From: Neonectria sp. B-13
Taxonomy: Eukaryota > Ascomycota > Sordariomycetes > Hypocreales > Nectriaceae
Length of the DNA: 64,000 nt
Reading direction: 5' to 3'
Assembly (NCBI GenBank): GCA_002682825.1
Contig: NOKP01000010.1
Span: 806,001 to 870,000 of the forward strand
Under the pieces are notes generated by a model, which worked only from the letters and a program-made list of their open reading frames with translations, ran no database searches and was not told the DNA's origin. A program made the position numbers and the translations under genes. This document shows, piece after piece, positions 48,101 through 60,976 of the stretch (the stretch's first letter is position 1; every line of letters begins with the position of its first letter).

Positions 48101-51100
48101 CCGGTTCCGTCGAGGGGCGTCCATGTATGAACAGCCCATTGCTCGGCGAAGACGCCTCGAGGTGAATGAATCAAGAGGACGCCCCCCGTCTTATCGACAC
48201 TACGCCGGACGCCCGCCCCCGGAGTGAAACGCCCCCATTCGCCTCCGTGGGGAAGTCGATGCCCATTGCTCCCCGTCGTCGTCGTCCACGGCCCCGTCAG
48301 AGACTCATCAGAGGATCCGCCAGAGGGAGGATTCGTCAGAGGGAGAAGGCCGGGCAGCACCGCACGTCCGCAGTGTCCGCAGTGTGTCTCCAGTCGGCGC
48401 CGTCCGGCCGCGTCCCCATTTCCATCGCGGTTGCTCTGCCGCACCACGCAGTCTATGGAGCGACGAGATTGGCCGGGCTGTGAGGCCCGAGGCAAAGAAA
48501 GACCAAGTACTACGTGATAGTAGTTCCTCGCGCCGTGAGAGGTGTGACAAGAGGCGCTGCAATCCCCCCCCTCGACTGTTCTGTACATGGTTCTCCCCAA
48601 AAGCTGGATGAATAGTTGAACCTAAAGTCGTTGGGCCTGGGTTCCAGAAGCCTGCCATCGTCTCCTCCTTTGCTTCCAGCCCATTATTGAGCTGTATGAA
48701 CCAGCCACAATATTCCCGGTGGATCAACGTCCTGAAGGAACATTTCCCGGTTCGCTCACAGGCCGGGCCCGGTGTTGGCAGCTGTGACTCTCGCCGGACT
48801 GAGACAATGCGGAACCTGCATCATTACACATGAGACAGTACGCCAGCACGCATAAAGAAACAAGGCGTCGTGGAAAGAAACATGCCTTTCGCATCTGAGA
48901 ATCTGACAGGGCAGCTGAATCCTAATACCCCATTTAAAAAAAAGAAACCGCAATATGTTCCCGCTTGTCAACGGCGAGCCACACACCCTTCCGGTCTTCC
49001 CTCCCAAGTAAGCCTTCAAGCCAGCCTCACGCGCGGCATATCCACGCATGTTGAGACAATGGCTTCGGCGAGACATGGAACCCCACGGAATTGAGTACGA
49101 ATATCTCCTTTGCCGTCAAGCCTGCTCCTCCAGTTCAGCTGAGGAGAAAATTCTGGTCCTTCATGCCTTCCGAGCGGGTCTTAGAATTCATGTAGTAGTA
49201 CCACGAGTCTCCAGACAGGAGCCCTTTGCGTGATTCCCAGAAGTCAGAAAAAGCATTGCCGGGCAGGGAGATCTGCAAGCGCAGGCTAGCCCGCCTATTC
49301 GCTAGGTTTTAGATCATGTAGTATCCGTGCCGGGATCCAGGATGACATTTCCAATCCCAGGGACTGCCACCAAGCTATCAGCACCTGCAGATGGCTATCC
49401 TGCAAGAGGCTCGGCTCCCTGATGCCGGGAAAACGCGAGCGGGTGGGCCGGTACTGTACTGTATGTTCAATCCTCGAAACAAAGCAACAACACAACCACA
49501 AAACACACATCGGCACAAGCCGAGAAGTGAAGTTGATGGAAAGGAGACCAGCATTTTCGTGGCACTCGCTTGTCGACGCCATAACTGCCGATTCAACCCG
49601 GGCTCCTCTTTCAACACCAGCTATGCGTCGTTGGGACCTTCGTGCATGGAATACAACGTGGCTAGGCTTCGCCACCAGCAATGTTGGCGGCTTTGACTCT
49701 TGGCTGACGACACTTCATCTCTCAAGGTGGTTCTATTGGGCCGCCCAAGGCACAGTTTGCTGCTGACAGGAATTTCGGAGGCTGAGCCGCGAACATCGTA
49801 GACTCTATTCTGTATGGCCCAAAGAGCATTGTGGCTGACACATCTCGAGAACACACGGTTGCCAGACACACCTCGGACGGAAAGGTTCGAGACAACAGGC
49901 GTGGCGAATTTCCGAGCCTAAGCTGGTGGTGGTTCCTCGTCTTTCTGCGGTCCAATTGCCAATGGTGGCCTAGGGGGGCGAGGCAATTGTCGCACTTGCG
50001 TTGTGCAATTGCACCCGCGAGGCGAGGTGAGGCAATGGGAGAGTTGGGCAATGGGATGAACCTCGCTGATGCCCGGCATGTGTTGTAATTGGCAACCCGC
50101 CACTCCGCAATGGGTCGATGGGGAGGGGCTTAAACCGTAGTTGAGCTGGTTGCCATTGGGCCGCTCCAAAGGGGAACGACAACATGCCGTCACGAATGCT
50201 GAGGTGTACGAAGTAAGAGCCGTTGCATGTGCTGGAGGGTCCAGTTTTAGACGGTTCCATAGGTAAGGTTCCTGGATATCAAAGTGGGCATCATACAAAT
50301 ATTCGGCCCCAGGTAACAGAAAACCGTCCAGCATGGGGAGTGCTGTGGTGTAGTATCATGTTTCTGTTCATCAGGCGTAGAGCAAGTTTCAAGGCAAAGC
50401 TGACCATTCGGACCGTGAGCCGTGGGTGACGACGGAGGGGATGATCCACGTGGTGAAACCAAGGCAAAGTCCAATAAGCCCGGCAGAGCTCCCTCACATA
50501 TGTTGCAGGGAAGCCTTGGGTCGTCAATGCATAGAGATTGGCATCGGGGGTGAGCTACTGAATAATCAATCCTTCAGAGCGCCTTAGAAGGGAGAGCTGC
50601 GGATCAGACGTGGGGCATGCTGCGTTTCGAAACCATCCGCTGGTGTCCCAGTGTTGAGACTTCCGTGTACGAAGTACGTGTTCGTAGACCCAGGACGTGT
50701 AGGTTACACGAATTGTAAAGAACCCCCCTGCCTTTTTCATATGCCGAAGCAATGGGTGCGTGAGACTTGTCGTGACAGTGGCTGACTGTCCTGGAATGGG
50801 GAACGGAAATGATTTTTTTCTTCTTCAATCCGAGGTACTCAGCCGAAACAAATCCAAAGGGGCTGATCAAACAGGGTCAATGATAACAGTCCATGATGAC
50901 AAAGAAGGCACAAGAGCCGGATCAGAAATCCCGATCCCGATCGATGTGCCGCCGCGCCATCATACCTTACTGTAACATGGCATCGGATAGGCGACGATGA
51001 ATCTGCGCAAGACACGGAGCAGCCCGGGCAGATTCCTCGCCAGAGTCAATCGACGGCCCTTGCCCATGGCTGACGGCGTCCGAAGCCTAGCACTCCCGAA

Positions 51101-51830
51101 AGCGGTTGTCGTGAGAAGGCAGCGGGAAAGCGCTGGCCAAGCCTATCTCGGGATAGAAAGTTGCAATGGGCGCCTTCGATCTCGTTCATCGAGCCATGGG
51201 CAGATATTGGTCTCTTTCCCCGGGCCCCTCTCGATGAAACAGCCCACTCGAGTCCCTATCAATGCCGACTGAGCTCTGAAAATCTGCCGAAACCCCATTG
51301 TGTGTCTGGGGGTTTGTTTAGCGCCCCAGGCTGGATAAGGTAGGGCGCTTAATATTAGGGTGGTATTTTATTCCTTTTTCTTTTTCTCCGAACGACGGAT
51401 GCCGCCGACGATGACATCGTCCTCGACCGATGGACGGATGACCAGCCAAGCTACTGGCACGCCACAGCCAGGTTTTGTCGCGGGTTTGTTCAAGGCCAGC
51501 GTCGCAGACGGGACGGCAGGAAGCAACATTGGATGCCCAATCTCCGTCTTCAGTTCCATCTCCATCTCCATTCCCATTCCCATGATCCCATCCAATGCGT
51601 AGCGTTGCCTGCGAAAATTTTTCCCGTGTCAGTGTCAGTCAATGTCAGAGTCAGAAGCTTGCCGTGTCTGTGGTTCGCCGGGCGGGCGTGAAGCCCGCAT
51701 TTATTAGCACACAAGTCACAAAGTCAGCAATGCTGGTTTCCTAAAACAAAGATGCGTTGGCAGAGGAGGAGACAACGGCCCGCCTTAGCATGACGTTATA
51801 ATGCTTTGATGGTCTGGGGCAGACCGAGGT

Positions 51831-51862
51831 GTGCCTGAGAGCGTGCCTGAGAGCGTGCCTGG
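51831..51862. repeat. Tandem 12-bp repeat
   Basis: Two exact copies of GTGCCTGAGAGC followed by a partial third (GTGCCTGG). Confidence 0.75.
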
Positions 51863-52812
51863 CATGCCTTGGAAGTAAGTGTGTCTGTGCTTGGGATTCG
51901 TGCCTGGGACGTGTCTCGACTCGGGCGTGGAAGAAGATACCCGCATCCCGCTACACCACCCCCAGCAAGCTGCAACGCCCGGCGCCCGACTTCCACTTTG
52001 GGCAACCCAGACAGATGATAATGATGGGGAAAAGCAGATGCAAACTTGTGGCCGAGAGCAAGGCTTTGCGGAGACGACGCAGGCCAGGTTGCATGCAGTG
52101 CCGGCCGGAGTTCCCAGAGACCAGAGACCAGGGCGACCAGGGAGATGTGGGGGGACGCCCGGGTATCGACCATACCATTTGTCCCGGACTCCCTGGTGGT
52201 ATCATGGCATGTCTGGTGGTTCTGCGGGAATTGTCGTGGGCCCATGGGCCCATTCGCCCGTGGGCGGTGGTGCAATGCCATGGGCCTTCTGTGCTGTGTC
52301 AGGTGGCCGGACATCGGGGAGAGCTGGAGTACGAAGTGCTTGAGAGCTCCAGTGCTCCTTTGAGTGCGACCGCGTGCTAGACTACGAATACGTACTGCAG
52401 TAATACGTAACGGCGGGAGGAGGTGGTTCGCGGCCTCGGATGGGCTGGAAGCATGATCGGGAGAGCATGACACGTCTAAGTTTTTTTCTTCAGTGGCCAA
52501 TTAGTTAGTGCTCATGCTGTCAGGTTTGCCTCCCAGAACTGCCAGACTCGCGCTTCTTCAGAGGCCCCATTGCAAAACTAGGTTTCAAGCCGCCTCTAGC
52601 TCGCATCGCATCGCTTTAGGCCGCCCATCCGCCGGACGCTTAAACGGGGAAGCTGGAGCCCGCCTTCCGCCTGATTGTCTTCAGTCCGTACTCCGCAGGC
52701 CGTGGGTCTTCGGTTTGGGCCCGTCACCCGTGGAACCACAACGGAACCTGCGCTTGCTGCCGCCGCTGGGCCTGACGTGGGTACCTGCCTGCCTTCCGAC
52801 TCCGGCGAAGGC

Positions 52813-52857
52813 CATCCCAGTCATCCCAGTCATCCCAGTCACTCCAGTCACTCCAGT
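52813..52857. repeat. Five tandem copies of a 9-bp unit
   Basis: Three copies of CATCCCAGT are followed by two of CACTCCAGT. A 9-bp unit keeps reading frame, but no supported gene covers it. Confidence 0.8.
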
Positions 52858-53570
52858 CAGAGGGCGATTCCCAGAATCCCCAAGTGCCGTGAATTGTTTC
52901 TCCCGAGACGCATTAATCGAGGGCTAATGAATTATGGGGTTGCATGGACCGAGACAGCCACAGGGCGAGGTATTGAGGTAGCGAGGGAGCGTGCGAGGGA
53001 CATTGTTTCGTCTCAAAGTGGGTAAAAAGTCTTTGGCTATAGTATGCTATGCTAATGCTATGCTGTGCTATGCAGTCTTCCGTGGTTCCTGTCAACATTG
53101 ACCCAATCACCCGTGGTCAACGGCCCCAAAGCAGCGCAGCATCCCCTCCCAAAGACATCCCAAAAAGACCGGCTACTGTGCCTGGTCATCCCATGCGCCT
53201 CGTTCTTGTTCAAGTTTCCCAAAAGTGATCCGTGTCGCCCTCAACGGGTTCCAGACACTGCCGTATCCCAGATATCGTGATGTTTCCCCTTAGCTCCAAT
53301 TGCTCCCGTGGTCCATGTTCTGAAACAACATGCGACGTCAACGCCAACCTGTATTTGGTACAAGATGCCCATTGTGGCTCTCGTATCCCGTCAACCCATA
53401 ATGGATAAAATAAATAAAAAAAGATCCGCCCGGATGATCCCAGCGAGTCGACTCAGATAAGAGTCGTTGTGAAAAATAGAAAAACAAACTTTTTTTGATA
53501 TGCAGTGCTCCGGTATAATGCCCGTCTTGTTACAACAAACAGATTGGTCAAAGGAAAAATGCGTGTGTAT

Positions 53571-53594
53571 TGTGTGGTGTGGTGTGGTGTGGTG
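53571..53594. repeat. TGTGG pentanucleotide microsatellite
   Basis: About five tandem GTGTG/TGTGG units, just beyond the 3' end of the Ecl1-family gene (minus strand), probably in its 3' UTR. Confidence 0.7.
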
Positions 53595-53726
53595 AGTGTC
53601 GTGTATGTGTGATAGTCGAAGTGAGTTGCGAAGTCTTAAAAATCAGGTCGGTCGAATGTGACGCGGGGTATATGATTGAGTTGTTCCGACCAAACTGTGG
53701 TCGGGTTTGGTTTGATGCATGGTCTC

Positions 53727-54188
53727 TTAGTACGACCGCCTTCGCTGCATCCTCACTTGCTCGAAGGAGACGGCGTAGGCTCGGAGTTCTCGCCTCGTCT
53801 TGTCCGACAGCTGGCCCGATTCGCTGGTCGTTGAGGTGCTCTGGATGGAGCAGAGGCTGCTGTGTGAGCTCGACGGAGTGAGGACACGGGTGGAGGTCTG
53901 TTCGGTGCCAGTAGGCTTGGAGGTTGGTTGCTGGAAAGCAGCGGTGCCGTAAGGCTTTGCGTTGGTGAAGTCGTAGGCGGGAGACAGGTAGAAGCCAGCG
54001 TTGGAAGAGGACCGAGTCGACCACGGGTAGGAGGTAGGAGAGAAGCCGGGAGAGCTGGCTTGAGAGCTCGGGGGCGACGTCTTCTCGAAGTCGGCCAGTC
54101 TGCACGACTCAGAGCAGTAGGCGTCGCTTGCAGTGTGAACCTGCTTGTCGCAAGCGAGGCAGAAGGAGTGAGTCCAGAGATCATCCAT
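53727..54188 (-). CDS. Ecl1-family (life-span regulatory factor) small zinc protein
   Basis: Predicted 153 aa, single exon. The N-terminus has FCLACDK at residues 9-15 and AYCSESCRLADFE near residue 30, giving a C-x2-C-x12-C-x3-C pattern that matches the fungal Ecl1/life-span regulatory factor family. Members in fission yeast are small proteins that extend chronological life span and respond to nutrient limitation, with the cysteines implicated in zinc binding. The rest is Ser/Thr/Pro-rich and disordered, with a conserved-looking basic end (KTRRELRAYAVSFEQVRMQRR). The start at 54188 places the cysteine motif eight residues from the N-terminus as is usual; the in-frame extension to 54287 is Thr-rich leader. 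The gene lies alone between two long gene-poor regions. Confidence 0.8.
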   Translation of the reverse strand: MDDLWTHSFCLACDKQVHTASDAYCSESCRLADFEKTSPPSSQASSPGFSPTSYPWSTRSSSNAGFYLSPAYDFTNAKPYGTAAFQQPTSKPTGTEQTSTRVLTPSSSHSSLCSIQSTSTTSESGQLSDKTRRELRAYAVSFEQVRMQRRRSY

Positions 54189-57100
54189 TGCTGCGTAGGG
54201 TGGTTTGGTTGTTGTTGTTGTGAAGGGAAAAGGTGAGTCAGAGACGAAAGAAAGTCTTTGCGTCTCGTCAAATCTTAGAACCGGCAAAGCCAGAAGGAGT
54301 AGTTGGTCAGGCGGGTGGGTTCGAGGAGGTAGAGTTGTTCGTCTCGTCGGAGTCGAGAGGTGAAGAGATTACAAGTGTAGAGTGGAACAGTTGTAGAGCT
54401 TTGGTCTCGTATCCAGGCAGGCCAGCAGCTCGAAAAGAGAAAAAAGTGATTTGCAGAGAGGGAAGAAGTAGTCGAAGTGGTGATGGTGGAGAGGAAGAGG
54501 ATGATGTTCGAGGGCGGAGGAGGGTTATGTATATTCTGCTCACCCACCAGGCACACAGCTGGTGTATGATCAGTTGCGAGAGGACCATGGCGCTAGCTTG
54601 TACATTGCCTAATAAAATGTGGAGGAGAGTACCACGGTCGCCCACGGTCGCCCACGCCCACCCAAACCAGCGTAGCTCTTCAGACGGGGCAGAGAGGGCG
54701 GCAAGGATGGGCCTAGCCCCACCTTATGCCCTGCAGCAGACACTAGCACCCCGCCAGCAGGGATCTGCTTTAGGTGCAAGGTACGTACCTCCATCCACGC
54801 AACCCACGGCGTCAACGCCTGTTGACGCCTTCACGCCCTCCATGGCTCATGGGGGGCGCGCCCAGTGGGTGCGTGAGCAGGAGAGGAGGGGGTGTCGCCA
54901 AGAAGCCTGGGTGTCTCAGGCATCCGAGAGGGGTGGGGGTGGTAGAGGGAGGGTGTGAGGGCATGGGCGAGGCGTGGGTGAATGCTCCAAGGCGTGAAAG
55001 GCGTGCTGGAAGGCGTGTGAGGTGCAGCCAGTTGCTCGCTAGAGTGCCCCGGAGAACAGGCGCTGAAAGAGGGCCAACTCAATACACCAAGACATCAAGA
55101 CACCAAGACGCCAGACATTGGCGTGTGATTCCTCCTTGGCTGCGCGGGCTCCGCGGCGCGGCGGGCTGGCTCGTCGGTTAGGTAGGTGCCATAGTACGAA
55201 CTGCGAGATGAAGAGAAAATTTTCTGACCCTTCGACCCTCTCTGCACAGTCTGCTACTACGTACGTACGACGACTCGCCCATTTCTAGCGAGAGGATGAG
55301 GTGACTCAGACGGGTGCTGTCTGAGGGCCCTGAGGGCTATGAGGGTCCCGGTTTCCACCGCGAGGGCATCAGCCGAGATTTTGGCTGGGGCCTGGGCTGA
55401 TGAACACCACAGCGACATCGGTGGTGGGCAGATATTTGCCTCCGCTGCCTCCAGAAGGCCAGAGCCTGTGCAATTCTGCACGGCAGTGTCCGCACCACAC
55501 TGCGCACCGCCCTGCACAAAAGGGTGTGCCCTGTCCCGTGCCCTCCCACGCTCCCACGGCCGTGGTGTGAGCCTCGTCCACCAGTGGCCTGCTCCTGTGT
55601 CCACTGCCAATTTTTCTCTCTCACGGATCAGTCGTCCTGCTTGCGTTTCTTCAGCGAGTGTGACCTTTTCGCTGCTGGGGGGCAACGAGGGGGCCCGGCG
55701 ACAAGCGGCGGACACCCGATAACAGCCGCAACTCTGCTTCGCTCATAGTGCAATTGCCTCTCAATCTGGTGTGACGGCCTGCGCGATACTTTGGCCGTGT
55801 TGCGCTGCGCTGTTTGACTGGGTCTCCCTCCTCGCTGGCTGTTCATTTCAAGGCCCAAGCTTTTTGCACGCCTGGAATGGACGCCGATCGGACACTCCCA
55901 GACTTGCCGGACTGTCACCAAGCACTGGCTGGGTGTGGGCGGCCTGAGGCAGAAGCGCAAGGCATGGGGCGGCCGCAGCTCCCCGCATTAGGCTTAGTCT
56001 GTCTCTCGAGTAGAGCTAGACGCTTTGTGGCATGGCCTCCTCCCGCTAGCCCCTCTCCCTGTCAACCTCCACCTCCCATTCTAGGAGAGGGTCCACCCTT
56101 GCTACTCCGCTGGGGGGCACGCAGGTGTCCACTGCGGCCAGGTGCTGTGACTTGAGGCCAGTCCAGAGCCTGAAATTGTCTGGCGGATTTGCACATCTCG
56201 GTGCAAGGACGACAAGAACAGACGTAGTAAACCGCCTGGAGCAAGGCCAGCTGGGATACGATAGCGAGACTGCGAATTACGAGAGGCACAGACACGGCAT
56301 CGTGTTCAGCTGCAAGGCCGGGCATGTCTCCAAGTCCCAAGTCCCAAGTCCTTGTTGAGTGAGATGGATGTGCACTTCGTACTTCGTACTTGGCGCAGCA
56401 ACCCCCAGTCCTCCACCCACAAACATCCATCCGCGATCCAAACACAACCATAGCCAGCCAGATATGTCTCGAATTGGCAACTTTGCACGTCGTAAACTTT
56501 ACTTATTCGACATACCTGCAGCTGTCGCTTCTGTCAACTTTACGCCCCCAAGGCAAGCACGCATGCGCGGAATCCAGACCCTACACTACCCTTGGTGCAC
56601 TAAAGCCAGAGAAGTTGCAGTGACGCCATCTTTCGCAACTGCGCAGCAGAATTGCATACTTCCATCAGGTACGAAGTACAATCCGGGGGTTGTGGGCCTC
56701 CCCCATTCCGAGAGGGGGCAAGATCAAACCGCCTAATGTAGATGCAGTACAACCCTCTGCCTCTTCCTGCACTAGGTCCATCGCTTCATTGGCGGCCGTC
56801 CTGCACCCCAAACCAAAGGGCCAATGTACTGCAAACAACCTGCCTGCCATGATTATCTGCAACGCCAGCCCCCATCCCATGGTGGCGACCGTTACACCCT
56901 CAGAGACAACCTGGTCGACGAGGGTTTAACAGCCAACGCCAATGCCAACAGCTGCCCTCGCCACCAGAGGCAATTATCGTGAGGATCAGCCAGCACGATC
57001 AACAATCTGGCTAGGGAATTGGGCCATGATCCGACCCTCCGCATTGAAAGAAATTTTCTTCCGCATTGCCACTTCCTCATGCATCGTGAGACTCTGTACT

Positions 57101-60100
57101 ATTTCCTTCAGGATGAGACAGGTGGTTTTGCATGTCCAAGGATGAAGCAAAAATGACCTGACATGACAAAAAAGGCAGGATATCCACCAGCATCCAACGG
57201 TCTGGACCGCATGAGCTGTCTACAGAACGACAAGCCTCCTCGTACAGTTGAGACATGTCAACAAGGACATGCTCCGTGACATCCAAAGCCAACAACCAAC
57301 GGCCAACGGCCTGGGACTCGGTTCGTTCGCTGCACCGTTGTAGTGCTTCGAGAGCTGAGCAACGACTTACAAGGGATCATCAACCAGCAACTACAGTGTA
57401 AGCCACCACGAGTTTTGTGTCAGGTAAACTGCCCAATCTCTCCAACCCCCTGTTCGACCGGGCAATACTGTGCATCAAGACTCCAGGTCCACCACTCCCG
57501 CATTGTGGACAGACGAGCCTCTGTTTTGTCTGTCTCTATCATGACAACTGACGACGACAACTGAAGCCATGTGGTACTGGTTTCTGTGGAGGCTAGCTAT
57601 GATTACTAGTCCGCGTTCGTTCACACCTGCTTGGGCGGCGGGGGCCGGAGGGAGGCTAGACAAATCACGGATGGCCTCGCCTCCCCACACCCTCAACTCT
57701 GTTTGGTCCTAGGTCGAGCATTGCCACCTGACCTTCAGTTCCAGGTTCCAACCTCCTTCGGATTCAGAGCAACTGGATAAACCAAGGTTCAGCTGTTGGT
57801 TTGCATCCATCTCGGCTCTGAAGCAATGCCTTGTCCAGGCAAGCAAGAGCCTGACGACCCAGCCTGCCAGTCTGCCATGCCGGCCGGCATCGAAAGGATC
57901 CCACTTGCACATCACCCCAGGGCACGCCATCAAATACATGGACAGCCTCCCCTGCCAGGGGCCTAGATAGCGCCTGTGGGAGGATGAAAGCCGCTGCATG
58001 GCTCTGCAGCAAGGCGCCCCGTGCCTTGTCTTTGGTCGGGACATCCAGCGTGATCCTCCAAACCTCTACCGAATTGGGGCGGAGTTGGCAGTTGGACGCG
58101 GACGCGGACTCAGCTCCCTGTAATGAGACCTGTGCGCTTGAGGACGGCAAGGGCCTCTCGAAAAGGCTTTCCCATTGCCCCAAATGGCGTTTGTTGCACT
58201 TGAGTGTGACTGAATATGACGCCTTGGGAGCGGCCGCTTCAAGGTCAAATGTCTGAGGCAAGGTGTTCGGGTCACCGCAGGCTATCACGGATATCCAAAA
58301 AAGAGCAACCAACTGCCTATGTAACGTCATCTGGAATGCAACTCGCAAAATCATCCTACCAACCACACGCTCGGAGAGGAGGGGCGGGTTGGATTGACGA
58401 ACGACGGGTACAGATGCAAGACCGAGCCAATTACATGATTGATGCCGCAGTCAAGTGCCTCCCACAAGCGTGGGCGCCAAACCCGGGTTTCACCTGAGCT
58501 CTATCAACGCCGAAACGTGGGAGACCAGACTTCCATGGACCATGAAAGCGTCGTCATACTGCTGGAGTCTTGGGTGATGTAGAGGCTGTGGTGGAGTTTT
58601 CCCTCGTGCCGCCGCGAATAACCTACCACGAACATCCACGACTGGGTTCTGCCGGACGATAAGAAGAGTTGTCAGAGGTGCTTGCTCTACAACAGATCAG
58701 CTCGCCTGGCAGTGCAGATCCGCCCCCCAGAGCGTAGTTGACGCTGCTGGTGAGGATGCATGTCTCGACTAGTCCGAGGAGGATGCATGACCCGAGCCTG
58801 GTTTGAGAGGAATCCCGGGCAAGGCTGAGCCAAAAACGTCAACGTCACAGCGTGAGACGCAAGTGCCGTTCGAAGAAAAGCAATGTTTGCTAGGGATCGA
58901 CTATCAAGATCATTGATTGTCTTGTCAGGAACGCTGAACTAGCCCCACCCCGTAAGGGGAAACGGTCAAACGGAGCTGGATTCCCTTCCCTTGCCCCCAC
59001 ACTCAAGTCAATCCGCCAAGGCCGAGCAGGTGCGAGAGATGTTCGGCTTTCAGCATCGGCGTGACCCTCTGAAGCCAGAGGGGCTAACAATGCGCCCGCA
59101 AGCGAGCCGGTAGAGATACGGTACACATCGGCTAATATCAGCGAGGACTTATCGGGTGGACAACCGAATTCTGTGCCTTAGGTGAGAAGCCCCCCACGCT
59201 CCCTGATCAGGTCACCCAGGTTTCCCAGATACGTGCATCTCACTTTGGGAATAGGCTGGTTTCTCTTCGGACGATGCGCCGAAATAGGAAGTCATCCCAT
59301 AGCGAAGCTCGGCAGGGTCCTCGGCCGAAGCCAAGGTGGTGCGCGCCCCATGGACCAAACTACACACAAACTACAGCAACTCTAACCGCACTGCGTGTAG
59401 CCACGCTGATAAGTCTGGAACCAAAGTCAAGCCCTAATTTGAGAGACTCCATGTTGACGGGCATGCCATGCCAGGTTAAACAGTCCGTTCTAAAGCGTGG
59501 GCTGCTTCGGGGGGGCTCGAAAGACCATCTTGTTGGTTGATAGCCCCATGGCTTGGAAGCCACGAACAGATGAGAGGATGTCAGGGCAAGTCAACGGCAT
59601 GTCGAAGACTAGTCAGTCCGACGCACTGGCCACGCGGGAACCAGGGAGCTCCCTCGTCGGCAAGCCCTACTACGGTGCCATAGCACGTAGGCAATGGCCG
59701 CTCAATGCTCAGGGATCTCTTTCCCTGGTCCAGTCAGGAGTTTGGTTTGATTGCGGTCTTGTTGATGAGTTCGGAGGCATCGGCTTCACAGCTTGTCGTC
59801 AAGACGGGCATACAATCTCAACCCGATATGGTGAACCTGCACCAGCTGACTGCATTCGTGATACACATCCACCAACCATCCCCAGGCACGGGAACTCCTG
59901 GAGGTGTGGATGCTCAAGCTGACCTCAGCATCCGACTTCTTGGTCTGGATTCGTCCATGACTGCAAGCCAATATATCCCAAAGGAGATGACGAGGCGTAT
60001 CGCAGGAAAAGTTTTCATTACTTTCTCCAGCCTCGAGCGTCGAAACGGCCTTGAAAGGAACAGAGCTCAGCTACGCCTTCATGCATGGTGATAGGCGGAT

Positions 60101-60943
60101 GTGTTTCTCGCTCCCGGCCTGCCCGATGGAGGTGCACCCTCAATCCCCCCAAGCGGACAGATTATCGAGAGGCGCCTGCAACGGGACGAACCAGCACAGC
60201 CAAAAGGGTTCAAGGCAGCGTAAAAGCCCGGAGGCGATCATGCGGGGCTCGTCTGGTGGGCAGTGAGAGGCAGCTGGTCGTCTCGTGGTGGTGGGCTCAC
60301 AGATCACCTCACCCTCCCGCCCAAGCGGCCTGGGTAACCCTTGGTCCTTACCTGGAACTCCTAAACTCCTTGGGACCTTGGCCGGTTGGCCCCAGCCCCT
60401 ATTCGTGACGACGCCCGTGCGGGCAACGAGGTGGCGGTTTTAAGGTGAAGATGGGCAAAGGCCCAGACAGGCCGCAACGAACACCATACAGGGGGCACCG
60501 AACTGGCTCGCTGGCATGGCGGCGCTAGCAGATAATGCTGGGCTACCATATTTAGCCATCTTCGTCACTAGTAGCGCTAAATTGAATACGCAAGAGCAAA
60601 GCCAAAAGGAAAAAGGAGGAAAAAGGAAAAAGAGAAGCCAAAGCAGATCGGGTACGATGCCGCTCCGCTGACAACAAAGCACACACATTACAAGTAGCGA
60701 ACATGCCGCTAGCAGGGCCATGTCCAGCTGTCATCGAACTAGCGGGCTGTTTTTGATGCCAGGGCAGCGTGGAAGAGGGAAGAAATCTCTGGTCAAGCTC
60801 GGTTCGGTTTGTTCGGTTGTGGTACCTTGCATCAGCGAACTGCGAACCACGGGCATTGCCTGTGAGCTTCGGCAGCAAGGCTCATGCAGGTCAGGAAGCG
60901 AGACGAGGAACAGAATTTGACGGGAAACGAAGAACGAGAAGCA

Positions 60944-60976
60944 GCCAACCAGCTTGCCAACCAGCTTGCCAACCAG
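60944..60976. repeat. Tandem 12-bp repeat
   Basis: Two exact copies of GCCAACCAGCTT followed by a 9-bp partial copy. Confidence 0.8.

Larger units (their letters stand above)
45166..53726. other. Long gene-poor region
   Basis: I can support no protein gene over 8.5 kb. Open frames up to 234 codons (51796-52500, -) overlap equally long frames on the other strand, and none shows a domain, signal peptide or convincing splice pattern. Repeats include 51831-51862 and 52813-52857. GTACGAAGTAC-type motifs occur at 50206-50216 and 50667-50677. Non-coding RNAs or fast-evolving small genes cannot be excluded. Confidence 0.5.

Noticed and set aside
51796..52500. 234-codon minus-strand frame with a 183-codon frame opposite
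   Set aside because: Both strands are open over the same bases, the composition is repeat-like (SQARSQARSQA from a 12-bp tandem repeat), and neither shows a domain.
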